Shown piece after piece: positions 10,316 to 22,049 of a stretch of 64,000 bases of DNA. Source of the DNA: Nothophaeocryptopus gaeumannii. Its lineage: Eukaryota; Ascomycota; Dothideomycetes; Mycosphaerellales; Mycosphaerellaceae. A program made the position numbers and the translations under genes. The stretch spans positions 1,488,001 to 1,552,000 of the forward strand of contig JASISA010000023.1 of assembly GCA_031771865.1 (NCBI GenBank). Reading direction: 5' to 3'. Numbering within the stretch: position 1 is the first letter of the stretch; every line of letters begins with the position of its first letter. The notes beneath the pieces were generated by a model, which was given only the letters and a program-made list of their open reading frames with translations, was not told the origin of the DNA and searched no databases.

Positions 10316-12068
10316 ATGGGTGTTCTACAATGGCTCCACAACACGAAGCACGAGCTGAGTCGCGAGCTCACTGCTCCTCTGCTTATGGTCGCCGGATATG
10401 CCTCCCTCGCCGGTATGTCCTATGGCCTAGACCTGAACTACTGGTCTGGTCTGCTCGGCATGTCTCAATTCCAGAAAGACTTTGGCGTGTTTGATGAGGC
10501 AAACCAAACCTGGGCGATACCTGCTGTCTGGCAGTCGGTCGGTTCCGGAACGCCCACAGCTGGCATTGCAGTTGGTGCACTCATCGCTGGATACATTGGC
10601 AACCGCTGGGGACGCATCAAGGCGTTCTGGGTCGCGGCTGGTATCGCGCTCCTCGGTATCCTGTTGCAAGCCACAGCGATACACAGCTTCTGGCAACTCA
10701 TTGTTGGAAGGATTTTCAATGCCTTGAGTATGGGTATCATCTGCAAGTCCGTTGCTGCATATCTCTAAGACCACTCATGTCATTTCGACGACTGACCTCG
10801 TATAGCATCATCCCAATCTACCAATCCGAGATCTCTCCCGCCTCCCTTCGCGGCTCCTTCGTCAACTCATACCAATTCATGCTCCTCTTCGGCGGCCTCA
10901 TCGCAGTCATAGTCAATTACGCTATGAACGAGCGAACAGATCAATGGGCATACCGAGTCGTCATCATCATGCAGATTCTCATCCCCACCATCATGGTTCT
11001 TGGAGGCTTCATCCTGCCAGAGAGCCCAAGATGGTTGATTTCTCAAGGTCGAGATCAAGAAGCTGTCAAGGTGTTGAAGTTTCTGAGAAAGGGGACCCCG
11101 GATGTCGTTGTCGAGAAAGAGGTGGAGTTGATTGGACAGAGTGTTGAATTGCAGAGACGACTGCATAAGGAGACTGGATATGTGGATTGCTTCCGACAAC
11201 CCAACCTCCGCCGCACCCTTATCAGTATTTCCGTCCAAGTCCTTCAACCTCTGCAAGGAAATTCCTACATGACGACTTACTCCATCGTCCTCTTCCAATC
11301 CATCGGCATTGCGGATGAATATAAAATGCTCATCTACCTCTACTTTCTGGATATGATGGCCGATGCTTGCGCTTTCATTTTGGCAGACAAGCTAGGCCGC
11401 AGACCGCTCATGTTCACTTCTTCAATAATCGTCGCGGCGAGTCTGTATTGTGTCGGCGGCCTAACAGGCTACGCGGACCAAACCCCCGCCGTGCAAAAAG
11501 GCACTTTAGCAGCCATCTTCATCTGGTTCTTCATCGACGCCGTCGGCTGGGCGGGTTGTGTTTGGATTACATGTGCTGAAGCACCCACCACCGCCCTCCG
11601 CGAACGAACAATGACTCTCGCCACCTTCTCCGGGTTTGTGGTAAATCTGATAATTCAGTACGTGAGTCCATATTTGCAGGATGAAGGCTACGCCAACCTG
11701 GGAGGGAAGATCGGGTTTATATGGGGAAGTTTTGCGATGATTGCGGCCGGGTGGGTGGCTTTTGGTTTGCCGGAGATGAGTGGACGGAGTTTGGAGGTGA
11801 ATCTTCTCAGATGTGATGGGTCGGGGTGCTTTGCTGACCGTCTGTATAGGAATTGGACGAGTTGTTTGAGAAGAGGGTTAGTGTGTGGAAGTTTCGCAAA
11901 TACAAGGCTGATGGTATCGGTGCTGAGGTCACGGCTCTTGAGGCTGGTGGACTGAGCACTGCCTTGCATATTGAGACTGGGAAGAAGGTTATTGTTGGTG
12001 TTGATGTTACTCCCGTCGAAGGGGAGAGTGAGGGAGAGGAGAAGCAGAAGTTGGATCTTCACTCATGA
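10316..12068 (+). CDS. MFS sugar transporter (major facilitator superfamily)
   Basis: A plasma-membrane sugar porter of about 546 residues in three exons: 10316-10746, 10806-11796 and 11850-12068. The last intron is canonical (GTGAAT...TAG). The first needs the weak donor GTCCGT to keep frame. Family marks seen in order: an N-terminal cytosolic helix, transmembrane segments starting with LMVAGYASLAG, the loop GNRWGRIKAF, PIYQSEISPASLRG after helix 4, PESPRWLI before the central loop, LADKLGRRPL in the second half, and a cytosolic C-terminus of about 90 residues. The PETKG-like motif after helix 12 is replaced by LPEMSGRSLEELD. The usual PAEIFPT-type motif reads CAEAPTTALRERT, an unusual variant, so the substrate is not inferred. 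Confidence 0.88.
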
Positions 12069-12286
12069 AAACAGTGCCGTACAACATATGAAGGCATTCG
12101 ACAATGCGCTCTCTCCGCCAAGGCGCGAACCGATAATATTTCGCACATAGATTGTTGGTCAAGGTAAGTTTTCTGCCTTAAGTAGCGCCTGCCGAGGTTA
12201 ATTCTAGCCCAAGAGGCTGACCTCACATTGACATTCGACTCTCTCTTCCTTGAAAACTACATCACAACGCTCCCATCTCCATCACA

Positions 12287-13042
12287 ATGCTTTCAGCAAG
12301 CCCTCATCTTCCTAACGAAATTTGGACCCTCATCATCTCATACTGCGACTCCTACGCAGACCCATGGCTCTCCATCCGCCTCACGAACTCCCAACTCAAG
12401 TCCTGCGTCGAACAGTACTTCTCTCGCTCTGTTCTACCAAATCTTTCGATTGAACTACCCGTAGCTCTTCCAACATACGACATCCGGAGCCCCGTCCGTG
12501 GCAAGGCGATATTCTATCCCAATGGCTGCGGTGACGAGTCTGGCCGTTTGACTGTTCGTCTTGTCGGCACGCAGCCTGACTACTATGAAAGTCACTTCCT
12601 GGGGCGATGGGCGGGCATGCGGGATAGTGAGAACGGGAGGTTGGATGAGAGGGTGAAGTGGGATGTGAGATTGGAGGCAAGGTGTGAGAATATGAGGCTT
12701 TGCGGGGCGAAGGCTGTGACTGCTGATGCGAGTTGTGACAAGGACGGTGATGGAGGGAAAGAGGCAGAGACGGCTGCTCTAAGCTTTGAGTGGATGCCTA
12801 CGATGACTGGACTTCTGAAAGGCTGACGCTTCTGGCGAGTCCCAGCAGATGTTGCCAAAGCACGTGGCTCTTGCGTATTTCCGATCTTTCAGCCATCGGA
12901 CCCGCCCTTGTCAGACGATTTCGAACATCTGGACGTTCACCTCACTATCCGCATCAAGCGCCTCGCCCCACCTGACGCCATACAGATATGCTGGACCCAG
13001 GATGGTGTACTGGTCTCCATTTGGACGCAAGATAAACGGTAA
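12287..13042 (+). pseudogene. F-box-like protein gene with disrupted reading frame
   Basis: The frame starts at 12287 and has an F-box-like N-terminus (LPNEIWTLIISYC...) typical of fungal proteins that bind Skp1 in SCF ubiquitin ligases. The frame meets TGA at 12824-12826, but the same frame continues with good coding character (FPIFQPSDPPLSDDFEHLDV) to 13042, where a GTAAGC donor suggests a further exon. Just before the stop a different frame reads DAYDDWTSERLT, so two small compensating indels are the simplest explanation. An intron can be drawn (donor GTTGTG) but it does not restore the downstream frame. Most likely decaying; an unrecognised splice form is the alternative. Confidence 0.45.
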
Positions 13043-14518
13043 GCGCCCGCCTCGCAAGATGGTCACGGTGTCTCCTTCCGTGATGCCGATGGGACCGATT
13101 CGATTCTTCCAGAGGATGTCGAGAAGAAGCGGCGGTTCTTAGTCGCGTTGTGGAGGCTTCCAGCAAATGCCGCAAGCAGCTTCGACACCTCGTCAGCATT
13201 GGTAGCGAGTTGTGACAGCTCTGGTGGCCATTTTTGCTGTTCTTCTAGCCTACGCAAGTAAGATGGCCAGACTGCTACTTGCTGAGGCAGTGGTCGAGTC
13301 CCGGTGTACCAAGCGCCGCCAGTCATTCCAATGGCGTCTGAAGATTAGCCCAACGACCTCGCAGCCTCGGTCATCTTCGTCAGCAAATGCAAAGTCCTTC
13401 GCACCCATCGCTTAAGTATACATGAGCCTGAGGCGATTACATCCACTATCACCCCCTGAAGACGGAGAATGTCAGAATCCAGCGAGTCGAACACCTTCAA
13501 TCTTCGCCAGAACTCAAGAGAGCCGCATGGATTGCATATATCAGTAACTCTCGAATCATCAGGGTGATGCCAAGTGTACCATTTGACACCCACGACGGCA
13601 ATCTTGCCATGCTCTGGTCCATTGTGAAAGACAGTCTTTCAATTAGATGCGACCAGCTTATGCACCTCAGACAATCTGCGCATGGTTCTGGACTGGCTCT
13701 CAGTGCGGCTTTGAAGATTTCGATGCGAAGAACCTTGGCATTGCTACGGAAGAGGATTCACTCATCGAGAGGGAAGTGGACGCACGCAAGGCCTTACAAA
13801 GAGAATGAGAACGCCATTGCAAACGGTCTTTTTGCGTATAGATCCTGGTCTGGACCGGGGAACAGCCCCATCAATCTGTCTGTGAAGACTCCCCAAACAT
13901 GATCAAACTTTCAGATTTGGTTCTCGCCTGTCGAGACTCAACTCATACAAGTCCAGCACTTCCTCATCATTTACCGATGCGATAGCTGGAGCACCTCTCA
14001 CACCACGCGTGGCCACACTTCGAGCAGCAGAACAAACACCGGACCCGAAGACATCCCGGACACCCCGCAACATAGCCTTTCCATAAAGAGTGGATACGTG
14101 GACGGTTTTCTGCCTTGTGTGATGTTAACGAAACAAAGATTGTCTTTCATGTACACTCCGTACGTGACATCTCACCATTTGTCTTTAGACGGCTAAGGAG
14201 AGGAGAGGACTGCTGAGTAGTAAGAGATGCAACGCTGTTTATAGCTTCTTGAAGGTCGTTGGGAGGTAAGAAAAGCTCGTTGACTGAGAGAATTGGGTGT
14301 TTGATATGAGTAAGACTGCCGGCAGTCGAAGAGAGAAGCGCTTATCGTTGTTGGCAATTAACTGTCTGATGCTCAAAAGACGGCGAAGCAGCAGACCAGA
14401 TATATTGACTTTGAGCCACGGATCGACTCGACTTGAGACTTCAGCTTCGGACGTCCTGACTAAGGAGCGTTTCGTGATCGATGAGACATCTCGTAGCAGC
14501 TCAAGACCACTCTTCCGA
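13043..14518. other. No confident gene
   Basis: Several open frames on both strands between 13060 and 13900 have some coding character. The + strand segment after 13110, reading EDVEKKRRFLVALWRLP, could be a further exon of the broken F-box gene. No frame carries a domain and opposite-strand frames overlap, so no call is made. Confidence 0.35.
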
Positions 14519-15325
14519 ATGCCCAGCCAGGTCTCAACCGGGTATTCTGGGGGCATGCAGCCCTCCTCAGATCTGGATCAGGAGCTCATCCTTCTCATAT
14601 CGCCTTCCATCTCGCACGCACCCGCATGGACTCGCCCACCTTTCTGCAGTCCTCGCGCCAATATGCCTTTCCGACCCTCACCACCAACCGACCTCCCATC
14701 TCTCTTCACCTGGATCTCCTCCTCACCACCATACGCCTCCATCTCGCACTCCACCTCGCCGTTCATCGATCCCAACGACTTCACGAGATTCGAGCTGGAA
14801 AGCGCGCTACGTTACGCCGTGTCCGCATACGAAGCGATTAGAAAAGAACTGGGGACTGCATTGATCCAGAAGCTGCAAGAACCGAATGTTCACGGGGATC
14901 ATGTGAGTTGACCTGGTATCCGCAAGAAAGATGATGCTGAGGTAGTGCTGATCGTGCTAAAGAATAATACGATCCAAACACTCAAAGAGACGACCAAAGG
15001 ACTGGTGGAGGACATCGACCCAAGAGAGTTCGGCAAACTGGCCTTGGCTGCCAAGTTTGCTGGGGATATGACTTTCGAGAATTGTCTTGTGGGATTGGCT
15101 GTGGGAATTCAAAGACTGAAGACGGAATTGCGAAGGTTGAAGAGCAGGGACGATCGAGAGATGAAAGGAAATGGCAGGCGAAAGGAGTCTGGAGATGGAG
15201 ACGATTGGTTCCTCGTAGGGAGAGATGATGGACATGATGGGGCAAACGATACAGCTGGACTTATTGTCCGAGCAGAGGATGTTGAAGGAGATATCGAGGT
15301 GCAATTGGATATTTGCGATCGCTAA
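14519..15325 (+). CDS. Hypothetical protein, about 255 aa, very short intron
   Basis: Exon 1 (14519-14902) starts MPSQVSTGYSGG and carries a Pro/Ser-rich first half. It then reads a helical segment FTRFELESALRYAVSAYEAI. A GTGAGT donor follows GAT CAT. Keeping frame requires an acceptor at GAG (14941), so the intron is only 39 bp. Exon 2 (14942-15325) reads a long amphipathic part with DPREFGKLALAAKFAG and ends acidic. No known domain. The short intron is unusual, and an indel in a longer intron or a different junction would be alternatives. Function unknown. Confidence 0.5.
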
Positions 15326-15945
15326 AGAAGCTGACTCAAGGCCGCTACCTCGATCACAAATTGGAAGTTGACTTCGTATTGAACGAGCTCTGCGAGGACT
15401 GCGAGCCGGCGTGGGAGAGAGTTGTGATGGCATAAGTCATGTGTCCAACAAAAGCAAGTGGACAAATTGAGTCGCCATACAATCAGAAGAATTTCGCTAC
15501 TGAGCACCGATAGTACCTGCCAACCCGTTTCCGAAGACACTTTCACCGAAAGCTAGACTATCCATACTCACATAGAGTCCAAGTTACATGTTGCGTCAAT
15601 ATTGAACCACTCATATACTCCAACGTCAGTCGTGGGCTGATATGCACGTTGGATAGGCACGTTGTATAAATAGCAGTACTTTGTATAAGTCCTCGTAGAA
15701 GTTCCAGCCAAGTCAAGATGATGACTTGAGAGAACTAGTGCCTCAGGCGCTTATCGCAACGACAGTGATGCTACGCGGAGGTACACGAGAAAGGAGCAGA
15801 TTACACCAGGTCACTGGGAAGAATCTTCTTCTACAGTTTCAGCGCGTTAATGCGCATGTCATTAGCCAATATCTGGTATCATATCTGGTATCGTCTCTGC
15901 CTGCCCGTCTACACAACGCACCTTTTGGCGCTACTCCATGCCCAT
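15326..15945. other. Intergenic between convergent genes
   Basis: The + strand hypothetical gene and the minus-strand TRI12-type transporter converge here. A TATA-like TATAAATAG near 15665 has no supported gene downstream. Nothing else seen. Confidence 0.45.
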
Positions 15946-18080
15946 CTATGCATGGGCCTCAGGACCGTCCCCATGAGCCCTCCTCTGCTCCTTGAACTCT
16001 TGCTTATAAGCCTTCTCCTCCTTGTTTCCGTGCACTGATCCAGCGACGTAGTTGGCGGTGGCCTTGTCGTTGTTGGTGGTGAACCACGAGAGGATGAATG
16101 CTGACACAGAGAAAGCCAGCGAGACTAGGAACACCGTCGACGCAGCATTCACAAATGCGTTCCTGTAAGGCTCTTGCACCGCGGCCTGGATCGCTGGCGT
16201 GAGACCCGGGACATCGGAGTATGACCCCTTCATTCCGAGCGCCATAATTAGAGGGGCCACTGCATCCTGTGAGAGACCCATGCCAGTAGCGACCGGCGCC
16301 ACGAGTTGCTTGGTGGTAACAGTCAAGCGGTTATTCAAGGTCGCGGTGTATACTGCTGTCGCAATGGCCGAGACGAAGTTACGCATAGAACCCGTCAATC
16401 CACCACCCTGACCGATCTCCTCCTGGGAGCGGAGTGGGAAGGTGGCAGTGGTCGTAGCAAGACCTTCGACCAAGCCCATTGCGAATGCGCCGACAACCAG
16501 AAGTCCCTCGGTTTGAGCGCGGTTGTTGATGTTGGAGGACACGGCGGCCAAGAAGGCAGCACCAACGGCAGAGGCACCGATCATTCCCCACTTAGGTCCG
16601 GTCACCCATTCCACGAATCCGTGGCACATCTGAGCGAACACGAAACCCATTGGAGCCAAACCGGCTTGGGTACCGACGTCGTACGTGCTGATCTCGCCGC
16701 GACCGTAGTAGACGACCTGGACAATCTGAGGGAATACCAGCGAGAATCCATAGTAGACACCAGCTGCGAGGCCGTTGTTCACTGCTGCAGACATGAATCC
16801 TGTATCAACTAGTCAGCTTTTGACGCCCAGCTGTTCTGATGCGTTTTTCAAGGACGTACGTCTGTTCTTGAACAAGTGGATTGGGAGGTAGGCATTCTTC
16901 CCACGTTTGGAGATGAAGATCTCGTAAGCTGGTAGGATGGCGACAAGAGTTATGCCACCCACGACCATCGTCGCGATGACATGAGGAGAGGCCCAGGGGT
17001 ACCTGTGGTGTGGTCAGCAACTAGTTGCAGCGCACCATCGATGCCGACAAGCTTCAGGGAATATGCACGTACAGGACACCGCCCCAGTTCAATCCGAAGA
17101 TGAAAATACACAGTCCACCGGTGTATAAGATCAGGCCAGCCCAATCGAAGTGAAGAAGGAGGTCTCTCGCAAGCCTTTGCCTGTGCAACATGCTGAATGT
17201 TGGAGGGTCTGCACAATTGCTGGTCAATGATCTGATCTTCACCGTTCGTCTGTCGAAACTTACGATAGAATAGGTACCATGCGATCATGCTAGTTGCGTT
17301 GATAGCGATCAACAGGTAATAGCAGTTGCGCCATCCACCGGGATAAGTCACAAGGGAGAAGGATACTCGAGCAGCGAGTGGGCTCGTCGGCGTGGTCATG
17401 GCGTAGCAGTACGAGTTGGCAAGATATCTGTCGTAATGTCAGCAGTCATTCTCTCAATGATGCTGTCTAGTGTAACTCACCTGTACTTCATGGGCACAAT
17501 TTCAGCCACAACCCAAAAGAAAGATTGTTGGAAAGCTACGGCGATTCCAATCAAGACTTGGGACGCGATCAACGTGTTCACTGTGTTCGCTGTCGCGCCC
17601 ACAATGCTGCCGACCAAGGCCAATCCAGATCCGAAGACGAAGAACCTGGTGGTTGTTAGATCGAATTGGACATATCAACTTTTTGCCTCCTTTGCGCTCA
17701 CCATCTTCGTCCGAGAATATCTGACAACGAGCCAACCAGCAAGAAAAAGACGGCACCGCAAGTGATATTCGCCAGCGACACCCAGTTGATGTTGGGCGAG
17801 GGACCGATATCTGTGTTGATGTCTTGCAGGATGGGAGCGATAAGACCAAACCCTCCATACCACCCATGAACGCCATGCCTGTCGCGAACAGCGTACCGAT
17901 GAAGTTCACCGACAGCCAGTAGCTCTTGTCAATCTTGTCCGAATTGCGCCCACGCGCGACGTCTGCTCGATCATCGTCGGCGCGGTGATCGCGGTTTCCG
18001 GGATTATCAGTGGTCACTCGATATGCATTCTCGAAATGCTCGTCGGACCCCTGGTCACTGTGTTGCTTCTCGGGCTCCAT
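15946..18080 (-). pseudogene. TRI12-type MFS efflux pump gene with a one-base frameshift
   Basis: A 14-TM drug/siderophore-type major facilitator of the family named after the trichothecene efflux pump TRI12; the family as a whole exports many small molecules, so the substrate is unknown. Exons on the minus strand are 18080-17702, 17645-17481, 17427-17264, 17208-17073, 17002-16860 and 16799-15946. All junctions are GT-AG and in phase except that exon 1 is one base short. Within it, after MAFMGG (near 17855), the frame jumps to FGLIAPILQDINTDIG. Family signatures include SLSDILGRRW, VTYPGGWRNCYY, FDWAGLILYTGG, QEEIGQGGGLTGS and a C-terminal hydrophilic tail. Corrected length would be about 613 residues, the family norm. 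Everything else is intact, so this is a recent lesion or a single sequencing error. Confidence 0.85.
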
Positions 18081-19156
18081 GGTGTAGTCTGAATATACCG
18101 CGAAGGACCAGAATCGGACAGTAGGGGTTCAGGATATCAGCTTGACGAACGACGAGTACTAATACTGCTGTTGACATGCGCCAACCGCATCGGTTGCATG
18201 ATAGCTATTTGATTCTCACCCCTCCTGATCGACACAACTGAAGGCTGCTATAGACGAATCATGAAGCCTTTGGCGTTGCTGGTTCGGCTGTGTCCAAAGA
18301 CTGTATCGAAACGGTCAGCGCTACCCCAATTTGCGGGTCACTAGCGGCTGGGGTAGCGGTTGGCAGGATGATCGCATGCAGGATGATGGAGCTGTTGTTC
18401 GCATAAGATGCATATCTTGCGCATATCTTTTGTGTGCTTTTGCTGGAGTCTCATCCGAGTCTTAGGCGCATATGGAGTACCGCTGACGATCCCTTCCAAG
18501 GTAGCCAGGACGGAACGATGCGACTGAGTACAGCGCGATAGACGCGGCCATGGTGTCGGTACATTTCATGTCCGTTGATTTGGAGAAGCCATACAGGATT
18601 ATTGCAATTATCCGCTTCGCGCGAAGCCTTCACCTGTCAGTCTGGGTACATTGTCCTTTGCAGTGCGTGAAGACCTCAGATGTATTCTCCTGCCATCCTC
18701 CAGACGCCTTGAAAAGTGGGATATGGCGAGTGTCAGCCCACGGCAGCCTTCAATCTGATGGATGATCGTGCACGAGGGTACTGTAGGAAGAGAGTTGACG
18801 TAGAGTTATGGTGGCTGGCACCATCCGTCATCAAAATCTGCGATTGGGATTGGCATCGGCTAACGGCAAAGACCGTCACGAGGCAACAACCTTGTGAAAC
18901 GCGGGGTCCCCAAAGCGAGAACAAGTCTATCTGACATCCATCAATAGTCAATAGTATAGTGCAACGACATTGTTGCTGCTTCGTACAATTCCGGACAGCA
19001 GCGCGCCGGGAGAGCAATTCTCGTTGTCGGCAGTCCTACATGTAGTGAAGACATCGCAGCCTCTTCGAAATGTACAGGAAAGGCACGATATTACACCTGG
19101 AACTCCATATATTGATTGCCGCCGACTGGCTAACATGAGAACGCGAACGGACTGCA
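18081..19156. other. Intergenic, upstream of the efflux pump
   Basis: No gene recognised. Open frames are short and overlap on both strands. The first 200 bp would contain the promoter of the minus-strand pump. Confidence 0.45.
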
Positions 19157-19432
19157 ATGGCCATCGAGGACATCTTCACCCACGATAATACCATCGAACT
19201 TGCCACCAATGACTTCGCGACCGTCCGAAAGAACAGGTCGTCTCACTTACAAAACTGCTCGTCGACCACCAAACGAGCATTAGATCCAGCCTGTCTCCAC
19301 CAACTCATATCCGACGGACAAACGCCAAGAAGTTCACAGGACCGCTAGTGCGACGCTGCGTTGATTCCGATCATGTGGACCTTTTTTCGCCGAGACACTG
19401 CCAGAGCTGTCAACTCTTGAAGGTGAGGAACT
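19157..19432 (+). pseudogene. Possible small gene with frameshift, unknown function
   Basis: An ATG at 19157 opens a frame reading MAIEDIFTHDNTIELATNDF. About 25 codons later coding character moves to the +1 frame (KEQVVSLTKLLVDHQTSIR...) and continues with a His/Cys-containing segment HCQSCQLLK to a stop near 19432. No intron with consensus ends fits at the junction, so a frameshift is the simplest reading. No family recognised; low confidence. Confidence 0.28.
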
Positions 19433-19784
19433 AGCTGACGTAGCTGGTTTGGAGTTGATCACCACCTCCGAGTTGTCATTTTGCTTCGAGCTGCCTTTTG
19501 GTCTGGTCTCGCCAAGAGAGCCCAGACTGAAACCTGAGGCATGAATCTTGGCAGCACCCTTGCATCAGCCACGGCCTTTGTACTCACCCAGAGACGCAGC
19601 TCCACTATCTGTTTGTTCAATTTCTTGGTTCGTGCGACCGGGCGATGATATGGCGCCACGAACAAGTCGAATTACAGGGATGCACATTCTCTCGCTTCAG
19701 CCCCGAATTGAAACTTGCACGCCAACCTCAACCGCGCGGCGCGCCACACACTCCCACCTCTCCAGATTCCTCGGCGGAGTGCAC

Positions 19785-20135
19785 ATGAACTTCCTGTTCC
19801 ATCTAACGCGCATGGGCTCAGGACCACCGCGGCATCCTCGCACCAACTCACCCGATTTTCAAGATCTGTTCGAAAGGCCTAGTACCCTGGAACGCTTGAA
19901 GAGTTTGAAGAATCAGTTCACCAGTGGTGGGGAGAACGTAGTCTTTTCGCCGTTGAGTACGAGTGAGAGCTATGATTTGTTGAGGGGCAAGTATGGAGAG
20001 GAGGAGTATGAGAGAGTCGTTGTCGGTGGATATGGGCATTTGGATACTTTGACGGGGAAGGCGAGTTTTAAGGATGTTTATCCGAGGGTGCAGTGGCATG
20101 TTGAGAAGTGTGAGGGACTGAAGGGAAGCGATTGA
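19785..20135 (+). pseudogene. C-terminal relic resembling an alpha/beta hydrolase (cholesterol-oxidase-associated type)
   Basis: The frame from 19785 to the stop at 20135 reads FLFHLTRMGSGPPRHP, then GGENVVFSPLSTSESYDLLR, then VVVGGYGHLDTLTGKAS and DVYPRVQWHVEKCEG. The pattern of a variable strand, GYGHLD with its histidine and a final DVYP helix resembles the end of the alpha/beta-hydrolase half found in fungal FAD-oxidoreductase/hydrolase proteins. The GxSxG nucleophile region and everything N-terminal are missing upstream, so this is a truncated remnant. The open frame extends 5' to 19548, but that part has no coding character. Confidence 0.42.
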
Positions 20136-20521
20136 TGTGCTGATCACGCCGAGGATTCTTCGAGCCAGCTACATCTACTGAAATATCGAAACGCGCGAAG
20201 CAACTTGAACGACATTTGGTGTTGTTACGCTGCTCAACATGAGAGAGAGAGAGCGATTCACTGAGCCCAGCAGAAGCGACAAGTGTCGGCATGGTTAGAT
20301 CTTTGCATATGTTCCGTGTTACATGCCACTCACAATTACATGCGACTTGCGAAGTGAACCATAGTTTCGTTCAAATGAACGGCGGCGGTCTCTAGCCACA
20401 CGCGCCATACGACCGACCTTGGACTCGTTTGCTTCACTGTCTAACCCTTTCGTCAACACCATCACCAACATTCACATCCTAGGTCCATCAACAACAACAC
20501 ATACCATCTGCAACCGACAAC
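20136..20521. other. Intergenic, promoter of first DUF7918-type gene
   Basis: Contains a short GA microsatellite near 20241-20251 and a C/A-rich leader before the ATG at 20522. No gene seen. Confidence 0.5.
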
Positions 20522-21613
20522 ATGGCTATTATCAAGTCCTTCTCCAACGTACAAGTCACCATCTGCGTCAACGGAGAAGCTCTTGAAGAGCGCAGCTCCG
20601 AGACACCAGACACCGAGAACACCGCCAGCCGATACATTGAAGTGAACACCGAGGACACCTTTGAGATCCACGCCGAGGTCAACAACCTCCAGCAGGATGA
20701 CTACTTCGGCCACGGCCTAGCCTGGCACATCGCCATCGACGGTTTCGAAGTCGACCGCCGACTCATCTACCCTATCATGATCAAGACGCATTTCAGGAAT
20801 GGCAAGACTCTGTTGAGCGCTGGTCGACCGACGGGCGACGGGATGATCCAGCCGTATGGTTTCGCAGAGCTTGACATTTCCACCGACGGACAGGTCTTCC
20901 CTGACGACGAGGCAAAAGCACGAGGAGCGGAATTGGGAACGATCAAGATTGTCGTACATCATGTGTCGGAGGGCATTCTTGCTAGAGGTGCTGCGTTTCT
21001 GGATCAAACGAAGGGGGTTGAGTCGGTTCACGAGCGAGCTATCAAGGGAAGGAGACTTCACATGGTGTTAGGTACGTGCCCATCGATGCATGCAATGTAT
21101 TGGTAATTAACAAAGAAAAGATACGGCGACGCCATCAAGGCTCGCGCGGGCGAGATTTCATCGGACGTGGAGTATCTGAATGTGGATCAGCCAGCAGCTG
21201 TCTACGAGTTCCACTACCGCTCTCTAGGTACGTACCGCAAGCATTTCCCTGCTACACCTCTTACTAATTTACCTACAGAAGCTCTCCAGTGCCTAGGCAT
21301 CGTTCCACGTCCCGGCAGCCCACCTCGCCTCCACAACCGCGATCCAGAGACCCTCACACAAGAAGACGTTGCCGAGCTTCAGCGCCAGACTAGAGTCCTG
21401 CGAAACCAGCTCCGTCTTCAAGAGGTTGAACAGATGGTGGTTAAGCGGGAACAGGATGAGCAGCAGAATGGATCTATCATTCATACCCGATCGAATGAGA
21501 TTATGGTTATCGATGATGATGATGATGATGATGATGATGAGGGCTGGCACACTGAGCCACGGGCAGAGGAGCCGCAGACGGCGGGCGAGTCGCTGTTTGT
21601 TGATGATGACTAG
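20522..21613 (+). CDS. DUF7918-type protein, first of a tandem pair
   Basis: The N-terminal domain starts MAIIKSFSNVQVTICVNGE and contains SRYIEVNTEDTFEIHAEV, FEVDRRL and ELGTIKIVVHH, the pattern I associate with the fungal-specific DUF7918 family (function unknown). Exon 1 ends near 21071, a middle exon (about 21125-21226) reads VEYLNVDQPAAVYEFHYRSL, and the last exon starts at 21280 with LQCLGIVPRPGSPPR and ends with an uncharged-to-acidic tail holding nine or ten consecutive Asp codons. Intron 2 (GTACGT...CAG) is clean. At intron 1 the natural GTACGT donor leaves the frame one base short; an alternative donor (GTGTTA) restores it. The paralogue at 22050 has GGG at the equivalent exon end where this gene has GG. 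Confidence 0.7.
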
Positions 21614-22049
21614 GGTGGGCGGCGAAGTTGCAGAGATTCGAGGGTTGCTCAATCTCACTTGCTTCTCGAGACGAGCGCTGGTCTATTACATGTTGCATGG
21701 ATGGATGAGTTGAAGCAGGCCACGGGCTGCTAGCTTGCAGTGAGCAGGCCTTGTTGATTGTAGATATGTATATCATCACATCACTTCTCTTTTGTGGTCA
21801 TGACAAACCAAAGTCACTTCAGACCCAGATTGACTGCACGATTTGCATGATCTGAGGAGTCGCCGCGCGCATGTGAAAGCCAGCCGTTTGCGCCATTAAC
21901 ACTTTGCCACTCACTAAAGTGGGCTTCATTTCATCACGACCAGCCAGCATCACTCTTCCACCTTCACCTTCCCAGTACTCTCCGTTCCATCTTCCTACAT
22001 TGACCTTACCACTTTCACAATCTCTACGCCACCCATCACTGACTGCAGT

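Noticed and set aside
7084..18080. Sugar transporter and TRI12-type pump considered as parts of a secondary-metabolite cluster
   Set aside because: No polyketide synthase, peptide synthetase, terpene synthase or tailoring enzyme lies nearby; neighbours are a core Fe-S gene and hypotheticals.
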